A stretch of DNA of 64,000 nt from Taenia hydatigena (Eukaryota > Platyhelminthes > Cestoda > Cyclophyllidea > Taeniidae): positions 1 to 64,000 of the forward strand of contig JADWOT020001420.1 of NCBI GenBank assembly GCA_036345935.2. The letters run 5' to 3'. Positions 34,960 to 48,000 of this stretch are shown here, in pieces. Position numbers and translations under genes: made by a program. Positions within the stretch are counted from its first letter, which is position 1. The number at the start of each line of letters is the position of its first letter. The notes below the pieces were generated by a model. It searched no databases and was not told the DNA's origin. It saw only the letters and a list, made by a program, of their open reading frames with translations.

Positions 34960-37230
34960 GCCACCACCTTTGTCGCATTGCCCTCCTTGTCTGTTAGGAA
35001 AGCGGGGATAACGGCAAAAATCGATGTTACTGATTAACGAGGTATAAAGGCGGTTGGTGAAAATGACAGCGGGATAGATGGAAAAACTCACAATCAGGCA
35101 CTGAAGGGTAGCCATTAACTCAAAATTGAATAATTATAAAGTCAAATCACTGCAATGAAATCGGTGTTTGTACATAAAGTCCATCGCACAAGCACCTTGC
35201 TGAGCTCATGACAAAGACTAGCCCAACATTCCTGCGTAACGCCCCCACTATATGTGAATCAGATGCAAGTTTTTCACTTCATTCCTCGAGGCAGAGCCTG
35301 TGGACACATTGACGTCAAAAACTCTTCTGTTCGGTCACGTTAGTACATCCACCACCGAGTCGCCTCTGTGAATTATAAGGCCAAGTTCTACCTCCACACT
35401 GAGGTACCACGGTGACTAGGATGAATCTGGACTACCATCACATATGAACTTAGCATTTTCTCACGTGCAGTTCATACGTCTTGCAGCCATCTTCGCTGCA
35501 GAGTACTAACTTGGGCCAAACCACACAGACAATCAGTTGTGCCAGCTCAACCTAACAACTGAATTGTGATGGGTACTAGTGCCTTATTAATCATTAATAA
35601 TTAGAAAACACTGAATGCCAATGACAAAACTACCAGAATCCAACGGAGATGCATGGAAGGAAATGAAAAAATAAACACGATAGAGACTACGGTGATGACA
35701 CTCCACAGACCAACAATAGACCACGAAGTCGCAAAAGGGACACCACGACCCTACGTGTTCATCGGCTACCTCGTGTCCAATGCAAGCAACATCTAGCTAG
35801 AGGCCACCAAATGACCGGTTCATAGAGTACGTCACAGAAAACAGATAAACTCTCAAAAAATGACTATACGAACCCTCTTTTCAACGGCTTCACCACAGCT
35901 TAGATGTCCCATTATTTTTTCACCAAAAACCTCTTTGCATAAAACAAATGCATTTATCCACCAAGAACACTCCTACGTATGTTTCACTGCTCCAACCTCA
36001 CCCAATATACTTATGGCACTTCACTTCAGCCAATTATAACAAACAAATAAGGAAAACGCGTTCGAGAGACGACATTAGGCCACTCTGCATTAATCAGCGC
36101 ATCAAATGCATGCAACGTTGGTAAGAAGAAGGTGAACACTTACTGTACCTCCTACAAGGCAACAGAGTCACCAAGACCTCAGCTGCACTCGCGCCCGAGA
36201 AAAGAGGCGAGGAAAGAATCCATCTCGTGACACCTGCAGTCCCACCAAGGACGCAACACCGCGAGCGTTCGCCTTCACTGCACTTCTCTGCCTCATCCAA
36301 GGAGTGCTAAATTAATCACACCTTATCAAATTGTGTAGCAAGCTTTATGATGAAAGAGTGCTAAGTCTTTTGGTACACCAACGACTGTACAGCGAAGGAG
36401 GGGCATTGATCATGTCCTTTACAACTGAAAAATGGCGTGTAGTGGCATTTTTGGCAGCGAATAAATTATATCCATATGCGGAATTCATTCCAGCTCACCA
36501 CCTGCTGCTAAATACATGTAATTCACTTAGAAAGATATCCAATTCCTGCATAAAAAGGCCTAAATAATGTCACGAACTAGGAATAAACCATCGATTTTTG
36601 ATTCTAGCATTTTCAAATCCAAGCTGTTTCACATCTCCTCTCACGTCTACACTTAGACGATTTCTAGTTTTATGCCATTTCTCAGTGGAACGATGGATGC
36701 GTTACACCCAAACCGTCTTCCCACCTTCCCAACAATCATAATTCTTTATCCATTCACCGAAGTCAGCATGCAACTTTTCGTTTGTACTTGTCGTTACAGT
36801 CAGCGACTTCTTTATCGACTAAAGCAAATGAAAGGAATCCACGCGAACGCCACATGATAAGTGAACTCCCACAATGACCTACTATAATGACTTCAGCCAA
36901 CAGTTTCAGTTCAGCTATGTGCTAGAGACGAAAACCTGGGTTAGAGATCTGCACCACACAATCGCTGCATTATCCGCTTACAGTTTCCTCGAGTCAATTT
37001 TGTTGTTTATTCAATGAATGCAACATAACCAAGACGGTTACCTCTAATTCGTCTCAATTAGTTCGAATGCTCGCAAGCGGCAAGTCCATCGATTTAATAC
37101 GCGATTCGTTGCTTACAAGTGAAGAAGTGGTAATAAATAATAGTAAATTCAGACTCCTCACCTTTCATCATGACTTGCGAAAGACTTACGACAGCCAAAA
37201 TCAGCAGACACCACCCTAATTTAAAGTGCG
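34960..37230. other. no recognised gene (right arm)
   Basis: Mirror of 8691-10961; nothing recognised. Confidence 0.45.
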
Positions 37231-37951
37231 CTTAGGCATTTAATTAAGCAAGTTACTAGAATCTGAGCATTTCATCACAAGCATCACACGAACCACGATT
37301 TCAGCAAGCCTCAAAATTCGCTAGCCACATTTTCATGCCAATAATAAAGGGTTACCTATGTATACGCATAAATAAGCTAAAAAATTTCAAATATGAATGC
37401 TCACATACCTGGACTCGTTAGCGCAAACCACGAACCATGCACGGCGACGAGCACACTCAGGTCATCTCTTCATACATACCGGTAGATACATAAGAAGGGT
37501 ATTAGGTACGATGAAAGCAAATAGTTGTCGCAGAAATTCTAATCTGCCTTAGGTATCACAGTGAAAGCATAGCTTCTCTTTTTAACCAATAAGACTAAGC
37601 AAATGCAGTTTTGCAAGGCATTTGTAGGACACTCTAAACACAAGGTTACAATTTTAATGATTTTCACGCCACAAACAAGGTCTCATTGAGTCGTTCTTTA
37701 GGTTCTTCTTTACTACCTAGCTACCTTTGTACCAAGTTTGATTTTTTAGGTTTTCACGACCCACGTTTGTTGGTGATATAATAGTGTAATGCTTACTTTT
37801 CTTTAAACGTAAGCGAGGGCAGGAACACAATTTGAATCGCTCGATTTCGACACAGGCGATTCTACAACATACTGGTAATACGCTATTGATTGACCGCTTC
37901 GTCTAGGACGATTAAGACGTCTCAGAGTAATAGACTTTCTCGTATTAGGCA

Positions 37952-38069
37952 GTAGTACTTTGTTTGTTTGTACTACCGGTTTTCGGTCAGGGTCATAGGG
38001 GTGGACATCTTGCCTGAGGTGCGTAGGCTGGCCGCTGGGCCATGGCAGTGGCCTATTTCCCTCTGCCCG

Positions 38070-38105
<36 letters not shown>

Positions 38106-38154
38106 CTTTAGCATTCTGCCTTCTCTTGCCTTCGACGGGCCTCGGGACGCTACA
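37952..38154 (-). mobile_element. solo-LTR-like element, right-arm copy
   Basis: Mirror of 7773-7969, 203 bp because its (TA)n tract is 6 bp longer. Same TGCCT target duplication. Confidence 0.7.
38069..38106. repeat. (TA)n hairpin, right-arm copy (38 nt)
   Basis: GTTGAA-(TA)n-TTCAAC, 6 nt longer than the mirror tract at 7821-7852. This is one of only three length differences between the arms. Confidence 0.8.
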
Positions 38155-38536
38155 AGGCATAGGCAGAGGATCTGTGTAGGAGGTTCCCTCTCTTCCCCCT
38201 TCCCACCCTTACTATTAATCGGCTGAATACGCCTAAACTTTTCTGTTAAAAGCAAGAGAGTAGGGAAAGATACTGTAGAAGAGTTCAAGGGAGGGTGACC
38301 ATGCTGCTTCGCGATCAGGTTCAAATTGCTCCTTCGCCTCTGGCCTACAAAGCACATTTGGAGAAGATAAGCATTACATCTGTGCACTGTTAGCATGAAT
38401 TACTGAGGTATTGGCTCTGGAAAATGGAGGACTCGGCTAGTTGTCCATAGCTGGACCAAACGCTATGCTACTACTGATTAGCATGATAATGGGAATATTC
38501 AGCGAAAGAATTTGCACTTTGGTTGGCTGTTCAGCT

Positions 38537-39340
38537 GTTCAGCATTTAATTAAGCAAGTTAATAGAATCTGAGCATTCCATCACAAGCATCACACGAAAC
38601 ACGGTTTCAGCAATCCACACTTTCGTGCCAATAATAAAGGATTACCTATGTATACGCATAAAATAAGTTAAAAAAATTTCAAATATGAATACTCACATAC
38701 CTGGACTCGTTAGCGCAAACCACGAACCATGCACGGCGACGAGCACACTCAAGTCATCTCTTCATACATACCGCTAGATACATAAGAAGGGTATTAGGTA
38801 CGATGAAAGCAAATAGTTGTCGCAGGAAGTCTAATCTACCTTAGGTATCACAGTGAAAACATAACTTCTCTTTTTAACCAATAAGACTAAGGGAATGCAA
38901 TTTTGTAAGGCATTTGTAGGTCACTCTAAGCACAAAGTTATAGTTTTAATGCTTTTCACGCCACAAACAGGGTCTCGGTGAGTCGTTCTCTAGGTTGTTC
39001 TTTAATAACTGGCAACCTCTGTGTCAAGTTTAACATTTTTTGCTTTCCATATTCTACATTTCTTAGTGATATAATGGTGTAATGCTTACGTTTCCTTAAA
39101 CGTCCGTCGTAAGCAAAAGGCACGAACACAAATTAAATCTCTTTGTATAGGCGCAAGCAATTACACAACGCACTGATACTGCACTATTGATCAGCCGTTT
39201 CGTGTTTGGCATAGGCAGAAGATCTGTGTAGGCGAGATGTGGGGGTTTAGGCCAAGGACGTGTCACGCTCCAGCGAGTCTCCGCGCTGCTCTGCCATGTG
39301 GTTCAGATTGACTTCTCGCCTCTGGCCTACAAAGCGCATT
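38537..39340. repeat. diverged duplication, copy A (right arm)
   Basis: Mirror of 6546-7390, with the 41 bp deletion near 39200. Confidence 0.7.
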
Positions 39341-39624
39341 TAAAGAATTAAGTATTACAATGGCGTACTAGTTCGTCCCTTTTGAGTTCTTTGACTAAAT
39401 GGACTTTGACGCCACACTTGCTTCGAAGGAGTAGGTGAGATATGGTGCGTGGTGATCAGGGGAACGACGAAGGCACAGATTTCATGCTGAATGGATACAT
39501 TATCGGCGGTAGATTAAGTCGCTCCGTGGACTTGTTGCAAATTATTTAGCTTTGACATTTTCACGGGCCCTAAGCAGGGGTTGACACGTTTTTGAATGCC
39601 AGCTTGTAGTTTTGTGATTATCAC

Positions 39625-39786
39625 TGTAGTACTTTGTTTGTTAGAACTGCTGGTTTCTGTCGAGGTCACAGAGGTGACCGTATTGCCCTAGCTGTGTGGG
39701 CTGGCCTCCGGGCCATGCCAGTAGCCTTTTTTCCTCTGTCTGGTGAATATATGCATTCTACCCTAGCAATCCGCCTTCTCTTTGAA
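39625..39786 (-). mobile_element. 5'-truncated LTR-like repeat, right arm
   Basis: Mirror of 6100-6261. Confidence 0.6.
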
Positions 39787-40283
39787 CTTCAGAAAATGCT
39801 TTTTTGGTTGCTTTATTGTGGTTCACTAATTTGTACATGCGTATAAATGCATGTATGTAAGACTGTTGGCATTGTTGAAATTTTGGCAGTGTATTTGTTG
39901 TATTTGAAAGCCAGAGATAGAGCAGGTTAAATTCAGAGGCTAGTTTTGCTTTATAATGACGAAACCTAATCGTATTTATTTGTTATGCCGACTTGCGATT
40001 GAGCGGCTGACTCCAATCTTCATTTTGGTGTGAAGTGCCTGGTGCTTGCATGTGTGCAAAAATTATAGCTAAGAGAGACTTCATTTGTTTAGAAAGCAGA
40101 AACTTCAGTAAATATTGGGACTCATTTGGTGTGCATGCTGGCCTTCATATTTCACTTGACAGGAATGTGCGTCTTGGACGAAGCATTCGGAAGAACTGGT
40201 TGGCCTAGTTTGAAGAACCAAGTTAGGCCTTGAATAAGCAATATGGTATGATCATAGTCCTTTTTCTTTTTGGGAAATATATT

Positions 40284-40870
40284 TAAGCTGTTTATTGTAG
40301 GTTACTACTTTCCGCAAGCGTATAAATACATGTCCATGTATCTATCACCATTGTTGAGGTTTGGCGTCGTATGCGTTTTACCGAATGCAAGAGACAGAGT
40401 GTGGAGGGTTCCTCCTTTCCCTCCTGGTCACCCTTGATAGTAGAAGTCTGTATACGTTTAGACATCTTTAGTATACAAAGGGGGTGATGAATGAGTCACG
40501 CTCCAGAGAGTCTCCACGCTGCTCCGTCACGTGGTTTAGTTTGACTTCCCGCCTCTGGCCTACAAAGCGCATTTAAAGAATTAAGTATTACACAGAGCAG
40601 ACTGAATTTAGAGACTAATTTTGCTGTGGAATAACAAAAATTAATCGTGCGATTTTGTTGTGCCGAATCGTCTTTACGCGGTAGATTTGAGTCTTCGTTG
40701 TTGTGTGAAGCGTCGGGTGCTTAAAAGCATGCCTGAATTTCAGCTGTGAGGCGTCATTTGTTTAGAAAGGAGAAACTTCAGCAAGGATTGGGACTCACTT
40801 GGTATGCATGTTGGTCTTCATTATTTCACTTGACGGGAATGTGTATTTTTGATGCGGCATTATCTGCTGG
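40284..40870 (+). repeat. diverged tandem copy of the outer arm sequence
   Basis: Just outside the palindrome boundary. 40284-40380 resembles 39820-39920 (GCGTATAAATNCATGT). 40490-40590 resembles 39260-39360 (GCCTCTGGCCTACAAAGCGC then TTAAAGAATTAAGTATTACA). 40600-40860 resembles 39910-40190. Many substitutions; order partly rearranged. No equivalent lies outside the left arm. Confidence 0.7.
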
Positions 40871-43800
40871 GCGTGGAAGTGTTACCTAACAACACTGAGT
40901 GCGAATCTCGCCGTCGCTATTGCTCATTGCATTTCTTAGGTAAGATTAGGTTGTAATTTATTGGTCGCTACATTGTGCAGCGTGTTCTTATCACCTCTTC
41001 GTAGATCCATTCGTATTTATGTATGGTAGTAGGTGTGTTATTTTTATGCCTATATTGTCTGCTTTGGTGGGAAATGTATGGAGTGTGCGGGGCACTTCGC
41101 GATTCGGTCGTTTCTTGACTTCGAGACCACGGTCGTGTGTTGATAGTATCTTTGTGAAACTTGCTATGTGGGTTCAGCTCTGACATGAGTTAGTGTTTGA
41201 GGCTGATTGAGGAGCAGGAGGATGGTTGCTGAGAGACCTGTAACTCTTCACTGGGCACTTTCGCATTGCTACACAGACGTTGCCTTGTAGCGGTCTTAAG
41301 TATTTGGTTTTTAAGATATTATGCTTGCTTGTGTGTGTTGATGTGGCGGGTCATCGGACGTTTGTGTACCGGCTTTGCCACTTTTTTCCTTCTGTACGCT
41401 TCGGATACTACGAATTTACAGAAGTGATGAAGCTGCATGTGATGATCGTGTGGAATGATATGCAATGTGGGATGTTTAAGTCATTTGCGGGGGCGTCTCC
41501 TTTGACCTACGATGCGGATCTTGCCATGGATGATACTGTTGCGTTTGATGGCATAGGGGCAGGTGTTAGCTCTTTTGGTTCAAGCACTGGATAATTGCAT
41601 GGTCAGCAGGTAAACAGACGGGATGGATGTGAGGTTGGTGTTGAGCTGGTAGGCAGGCTTATGATTGCGTTGAGAAAGGCCAGTGAATTGGGGTGGAAAT
41701 GGGTGGCAGTGCTGCAGAGCTGTTTTGAAATCTTCTCTGGAACCTTTTCTCGAACTCCGACATGTTTGCATTTTGAAGTGTATGCCTTTTATCTTTTCAT
41801 TTACTGATTTTTTCATTGGGCATGCATGTATTTTATATTACTTCTCAGTTTATGCATTTGGAATGCATCAAGTTGACTTGTTCATAGTTGTGTGCACGTA
41901 TGTGAACAAGTGGAAACGCATACAAATTTTGTTATTGAATGAAGATGAGGAATTGAATTTGGACGAGATTTTGTTATCCAGCAGCAGCACTTTTCATCGC
42001 TTGTTCGTTTCGCAGAATAATTTAGAAGGGGAGCAGTTGAAGCTGTCCTGGCGGTTGGTTGGATAGTAGACGATATCAAAATAGAGAGATTATGGCAGGA
42101 GGGGTCTAATCTGCTGGAAACAAAGGGAAAAATCTACCAATCACCTGCCACTACACGGTGCTAGATCCGTTGCAGGCACAAAATACGGCAAGAGTATTTA
42201 TTTCGTTGGTGTATTTTGTGATAAGCATGTAGACATTATTGAACAGTACTGGGTGCTAATTTTGGGCGCAAAACTTGGTAGCGCAGTATTTTTATATTTA
42301 ACTAGTTAGGTCTCGTGGTGGTTACGGGGTCCTGCCAACAACATGCGTCGTTGCTGACGGTGGTATCGAAGAAGGAGAATGTGGCTGTAGAAGCCAGCCC
42401 ATGGGAGTCCACTGAGACGGCACTATGCGCCCTTGAACTTGTCGTCGTCGTCGTCGTCGTTGACAGATGTGGTGTTGCAGACATTCGACCAATCGATTCT
42501 GCTGAAGGTTTCCCTGCTCGATGTTGAATGTTCACTTGCGCAAGACATAAGTAGCGTGACTTTGTGCTTGGAGGAGTTATGAAAGACTGGATGCGGCTTT
42601 TTGGTGCTAGGCAGTAGTCTGGTGGGTACTTCCCTGTAAGACGAAATGTTGTGTAAATTAAGTTTGATGTTATCATTGGCCTACAAATATTAGTTTTGCT
42701 TGTTTATTTTTTTTAAAGTAGGATGTTGAGGTTCTGTCGCCTTTGATAGTTGTATGGTGTGAGGTGAAGCCAATACGAGGTAGTTGTGAAGTAGTCGGCA
42801 GTGCGGTTAGTGTGAGCTGTATGTGCGTAAAAGTGGTTTGGCTAATGCTAAAGAAATTCGACACAAGTTGTTGAGAAGTTTCTGCGCATGCATAACTTAC
42901 GCAAGGAGGCGTTTTCATTGACGGCTACAGGCTTGTGTGCTACAGTGAGTAAGGTGATATATTGCCAAAGTGCGATTAGTTGGTAGGAGAAACGGTAAAT
43001 GCCCATTGACTTGGTGCCCCACTTGGTTCCGTGGGTGTGTGTTGATGCTACCTAATGCAGGTAGTTAAGTTTGTCATCGTATGGTTGCCATGTGGCATTA
43101 GGTTTGAGACCGATAGCCACCTCAAGTCTCAGTTGTCCTGTTAATGTCATGGTCTTGAGGTCTTATCGTTGACAGGATTTGGAATTTTGCTTGTAGGCAT
43201 GATGGTCGGTGGATCCCCATCATTCCCCACGGGATGCGCTTTGGCCATAGAAGGTGGGGGGGGGGGAGATTGCGGGTGCAGCACAATTACCAAGGAGAGC
43301 ACGGAGGATGGCGCTGGAGGCGGAGAGAGGGACTGTGTGACGCTTCAGTGGTTTGTTAAACGACAGGTGTTGGTGATGGAGCCACATATTTCCCCCGATG
43401 TTTTACCTTCGCTGAGTGGGTCGTCGATATGTGGAATAGAAGTGTATTCTGCCCGAATGTTGTCTTACTTGGTGTTCTTGGGGTGAGGGAAGGCTGAAGG
43501 CGCTGCAGTGGGTATGTATGCAGTAGTGATGATGTTTTGTTACGACTTAAAGCACTGTTGACCGCAGCTCATTTGTGTGACTCTGTGACAGATTCAGAAT
43601 ATTTGTTCCATCGGGCATTCAAATGTTCTTTGTTTTGTTGGGTCGATGACAAGCGTATTTGTGACATGCTGCCTTGCAGCCTTGAGATTGGATTTCAAAT
43701 GTGCAAAAATGTGACAGCGTCATCTTTTCAAACGACTTTCCATGCAAGTAAGGAAGGAGGGAGGGAGAGAGGGTGGGAGGAATACCAAAGTCATGGCTTC

Positions 43801-45654
43801 AGTATTGTGCTGCCAACTTCATTGACGGGTGGACTGAGCATTAGACAATCAACCGAACAACAAATCAGCTTAAAAGAAAGTAAAGGAGCAAAGGGATGAA
43901 CATGTTGATGAATTAATCAGTAACTCAGTCAGTCAGTCAGCCAATCAATCACACACGTTAGGTGAGGCGGTCGAAACATTAGTGGATGGGTCAATTAGAG
44001 ACGTTGGAAGCTCATTATGGATGGGTTCGTACCTATCGGCATAACGGATGTCACCTTAAAAGTCACTCAGGGGCTCTTTAATCAAATTGAGGCTCCCGCA
44101 AGCAGCGGCGCAGCACCCACATTTACAATTCCATCTCCTGCGGCGAATTTGACTCCAACGCTGACAATCCACGAGAAAATCAAGCTCCTGTTAAATGACA
44201 CTGGAGTGCACGCCTTAGACCAGACTAGCATCCCCTGAAATAGCTAGTGGTCAGAGACCTATTGCCTTATCCAACCGGAACCACCAACTGCTTCGCATGA
44301 GTGTGACGGCCCCAACTTCTTGTGTCGGGTCGAACAAATTTAACCATCTTGAAGACACTTGCTGTCCTTTCTAAACACGAAACCCCGCTCGCCTCAATTT
44401 TATGTTGCACAATGCATTAAGCGATTAACTAAGGTTGTTATGTCAGTGTTTTAATGGATTGTCACTCTATCAACGACGAATTTTATGAAATTAGACCACA
44501 TTTGTTAAATAGGGTTGAAAATGTCCCTAATGTCCAACTTTTTCTCTTGTTAACGAAGCTACAGATCCCGAATTCAAAAAAAGTTGTTTTCTTTCGAGGG
44601 AATATTTTATAAGCATGTGGGCATTACAGAACAGCATTAAAGGCGAATCTCGCCTTTGCCATTGCTTTGAATTTTTGGATGGCTGGTTTACATTCTTCCA
44701 CCTCCAGATTGGACTTGACGTGCGCGGATTCGAGTGCGATTCGAGTAAACACCCGTTACGGCATTTCTGACTAGAAATGAGTAGTCTGGTGCCTCATTTG
44801 ATCCGTCTGCGAAATTGTGATGGGCTTAATGCATTTCATGTAACCTTCTGCGCAATCACTTTCGCACACGATCAAGCGGTTTTGGTGCCTGTTTCAAGGA
44901 GAGGCGAAATTCATTAGCGTCACTGCGAGAACTCTGCTGAGGCATCCAGAGTCGTTTGTTGAGGGTGAAGATGATGGTGTAAGGCTCATTCTACACCCGC
45001 ATAATACTAACTTGCCCATAACTCTGTTGAGTCGGTTTGTAGACTCTTGCATCTAGATGGAATATCCTTACACTAATGCAACGAGTCTTTTCGTTTGGTT
45101 GTGAACGCTGGCACCAAACATGAATGTCAATTCGCATATGATGTGCATGTTATTGTCCATGAGACACATTAGGCTTGGAATTTTATCTAATAGAAATGCT
45201 GCACTGTGTCTGGAGCATCGTTGAGCACAAAGCTGACTTAATAGAATGGATATGGGTGCGTTTGGGGCATTTTCATTTCTTTGCTGCTGGGTTGTTTTAG
45301 AAGATATGTGTAGGAGGAGGGTGGGCATCGAGAGGCGTACAGATGGAATGTGCAACGCGAGGGAGACAGGAGAATGAACTAGTGAGTTTGTTTGCGATTT
45401 GCCACAAAGATGATGCATTTGATGGTGGCGATGGTTGAGTGTGGAGGCAGACTTCTGACAGGTAGCCATTTTAAGGGCTGAGTGTGTGGTCAAAAGTGTG
45501 CGCTCGGAGATATCATTCAACAAAAGCGTAGAATTTTGCATGCTATCAGCGTTGGATCCGAAGTCGCCGCAGAACATGGAGTTGCTTCCTAGCGTGCCAT
45601 CGCGTTAGTGATATGATGGGCATTAGTGCATAAGGCGTAGAAGATTTGCGTTGA
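40871..45654. other. 4.8 kb without a recognised gene
   Basis: Several frames of 100-169 codons occur (41280-41594, 41683-42066, 43169-43486, 43537-43899 on +; 42302-42676 and 45068-45577 on -), none with a family I recognise or a supporting splice structure. Simple repeats: (GTC)n near 42438-42460, a poly-G run near 43256-43266, and (CAGT)n at about 43926-43940. A short segment GCGAATCTCGCC is shared between 40905 and 44647. Confidence 0.4.
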
Positions 45655-46545
45655 AGTACATCGCAAAGAAAGAACTTGAGCACACAGCGACCTCCCTACA
45701 TATGGGCTCATCAATTCTAAACACTAATCGGTGACTTAAAAGAGGCCGAAATGCTCTTGAAGTTTACGCGAGATGAATAATATACTAGCAGATTAGTTCC
45801 GTCAATGTTCACAATCACAATACGCGAAGCTTGAATAATCCGAGTGCACATCCAAACGTGGAGTACGATTACGTTACCATTGGCATTCACCAATGCAATT
45901 TTATATTGAGAACATGAGAGACAAACCTTACAAAGTCAGCAACACCTGGTCGATAGAAACAGGTCCAAAAACTGCCCTCACTTGAACATTATAACTGCTG
46001 GGATCTGTGCCGTGTACAGGACAATTATTAACTACCAATTTTCAGAGAACAGAGAGAAGGGAGAAAGGGAATTTAAACGCTTCTCTGATAATGCGCAGCC
46101 TCTCCCAAGGTCATTACTCCTTGACAAAATTTAACGTAGACAGTAGAAACAGAGAACCACACCACCGGTCTTGAGCTTTGATTCAGCTTCTTCGAAAAGA
46201 GTCAAGATAATCTAAAGATTTGTCCCTTTCTCCAATGCCCTGCTAACTTCAAGAGACATAGATTTTGGTCGAATGAGGTATAAGTCGCCCAAGACCACAC
46301 AACGCAGGCGAGAAATTGGGCCAACAATGACCAACCAGACAGAGCTTGACAGGTTCCTTAGCTTAGCAAATTACTACAGACATTTTGCTAAAGGAATTGC
46401 TAAGATCACTAGCCCTGCATATCGAAGTAAAGCACAGAGGCCAGTGATGCCTGCTGCCCAAGAAGTTATCCTGCGACGCGTGGCACCGATCCAATCAGAA
46501 GAGGTTAATCGCATATACCCGCATACGCATTCCACCTCCTTCTAA
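45655..46545 (+). pseudogene. Ty3/gypsy reverse transcriptase fragment
   Basis: Diverged relative of 29100-30000. After a frameshift near 46160 it reads LELxFSFFEKSQDNLKICPF (x is a stop), the gypsy RT segment before the LGH motif. About 46328-46425 reads TNQTELDRFLSLANYYRHF then AKGIAKITSPAY, the best-preserved RT connection region in the window. Stops and shifts elsewhere; ends before RNase H. Confidence 0.75.
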
Positions 46546-46579
46546 CATCCATCCTACTTTCAACGTTATCATTGTTTCT

Positions 46580-46754
46580 ACCATTCAGTTCTTCCTCACT
46601 GCCTCAGTCCTGCTTCGATATCCACTCACCTTTGTTCCACTTTTCATCAGCCACCTCTACCGCCTCCGTCCCAATCTGTCTGTAACATTTCGACCCACCC
46701 CTATGTCGTTTGACTCCAAAGTGTCAACGCAGATAGAAATCGTAGAAATTAGGG
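46580..46754 (+). pseudogene. remnant of the loop gene's exon 1
   Basis: Ends GTAGAAATTAGGGG, identical to the end of exon 1 of the loop gene, but the donor GT has become GC. Upstream it reads FVPLFISHLYRLRPNLSV, resembling the hydrophobic to RH.SNRP region. Intron-like TC-rich sequence follows, then the next duplicate at 46832. Confidence 0.5.
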
Positions 46755-46831
46755 GCAAACTGTGCCATATCCCTGCTTCGTTATAGCCTCCTCCTCACTA
46801 AACTCATTCACGTGCATCGTCAGTCAAGTGC

Positions 46832-47985
46832 TGTCGCAACTAGTGCATTTCACTTATCAAAGTAAACTATGAAGAGCGTCTTCGGGCTTGTCGATTGATA
46901 GGAACTTATATTCCTTCCACAAAATCCATTCCTACATACCTCACTCGAGTACATGGTTGGAGAAATGGGCAAACGAAGGCATCTAGGAGAATGTGGAAGA
47001 AGGAGAGCTGGTAATAAGGAACGCAGTGCAACAGCATTGCGCTGAAATACCCAATAATGGCCCTTCCCTATCCTCTCCTCTACTTCCTCTCTTCTGTGAA
47101 CGTCTCATCTTCACCTCTCATCCAACTATTCCTTCGTGGCTTTCAGCTTAACAATCATGTTGCTTCCTCTCCACTGGAGAGGTGCAATCACCGCCATTGT
47201 CCTCCCTGCTGCAACACACCAATTGACCTAGGAATGCGATTAGAAATAAGCAGCAAAAGCACACCTTCACGAGCTCTATGTCAATCGATGGGAGTTAGTC
47301 GCCACTGTCTTCACTGCATTCATACCTCGCACTGCCCAAACTGCCCGAAAGTCGTCCTTCCAAAAGGAAACAACGGAGATAAAAAGCTGACAGAAAGCAG
47401 ATAGGACAAGGCAGCACATTTCATTCAAGGCACATTGGTATTGGTGGTTCGTCTCATCCTCCTTCGCCGCCTTTGCATGCGCCATGGTGCAGAGAAATCG
47501 ACCAAGGTAAAAAGACACGAAGGCAAGTGATGTCTGCTCCTGCAAAACCGTCCACAACGGATGCCCCTTAAGTCCAACATCAGACGGCGCTAAGAGACAC
47601 CACGCGACAATACGTGCCGCTAATCGATTCACACGTATGGAATTCGAAATGATCCACCGCACAACAGCGTCGAACATGGTTGTCAACGTGTTGTTTTGTC
47701 TAATGCTGCTCATCTCTCTTCGTGGATTCGTCCCGTTAATTCAATTGGCAATCAATGCCTCCATTCCGCTTCGTTTTTTCCTCCTATTCGGTCTTCTGTT
47801 ATTCTTTTACGTTTGTCTTCTCCCTCGCCATCCCGACATTAGTTCCAACCGCCCGGTCCACCATTCCGGAGAAGTCCAAAGGCCGAAACAGATACCTACA
47901 GTAAATATTAGAGGTACGTTATGCTACCTCTCCCTCTCCTCATCCTGTGCCATCTTCTTCTTACCTCGCTTGCACACATCACTTT
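46832..47985 (+). repeat. segmental duplication, copy 2 (5' flank and exon 1)
   Basis: Same sequence and orientation as 19803-20935. Breaks off in intron 1 and joins inverted sequence at about 48000. Confidence 0.85.
47676..47913 (+). pseudogene. stranded exon 1 of a loop-gene paralogue
   Basis: 238 nt, exactly the length of exon 1 at 20647-20884, open throughout, with ATG, hydrophobic N-terminus (VPLIQLAINAS and LFFYVC conserved) and a donor gtacgt after AGAG. No following plus-strand exons exist: the sequence turns into the inverted copy within about 90 bases. It could be spliced only to exons elsewhere, so I call it a broken gene, though the exon itself is intact. Confidence 0.6.
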
Positions 47986-48000
47986 AATATTATTAAATAT

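Larger units (their letters stand above)
37231..38364. repeat. diverged duplication, copy B (right arm)
   Basis: Mirror of 7563-8690, including the LTR-like insertion. Confidence 0.7.
26133..40274. repeat. giant inverted repeat, right arm
   Basis: 14,142 bp, reverse complement of 5612-19784. The 31 bp length difference equals 41 bp lost here minus a 6 bp longer (TA)n tract and a 4 bp insertion here, so the indel accounting closes exactly. The 41 bp deletion lies between two ACGA tetranucleotides (6683-6686 and 6724-6727 in the other arm), a microhomology signature. Confidence 0.93.

Noticed and set aside
41683..42066. 127-codon plus-strand ORF
   Set aside because: No family, no splice context and no conservation visible within the window.
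45068..45577. 169-codon minus-strand ORF as a gene
   Set aside because: Longest lone frame in the right half, but no recognisable domain, no splice partners and mixed low-complexity stretches. Kept only as a motif observation.
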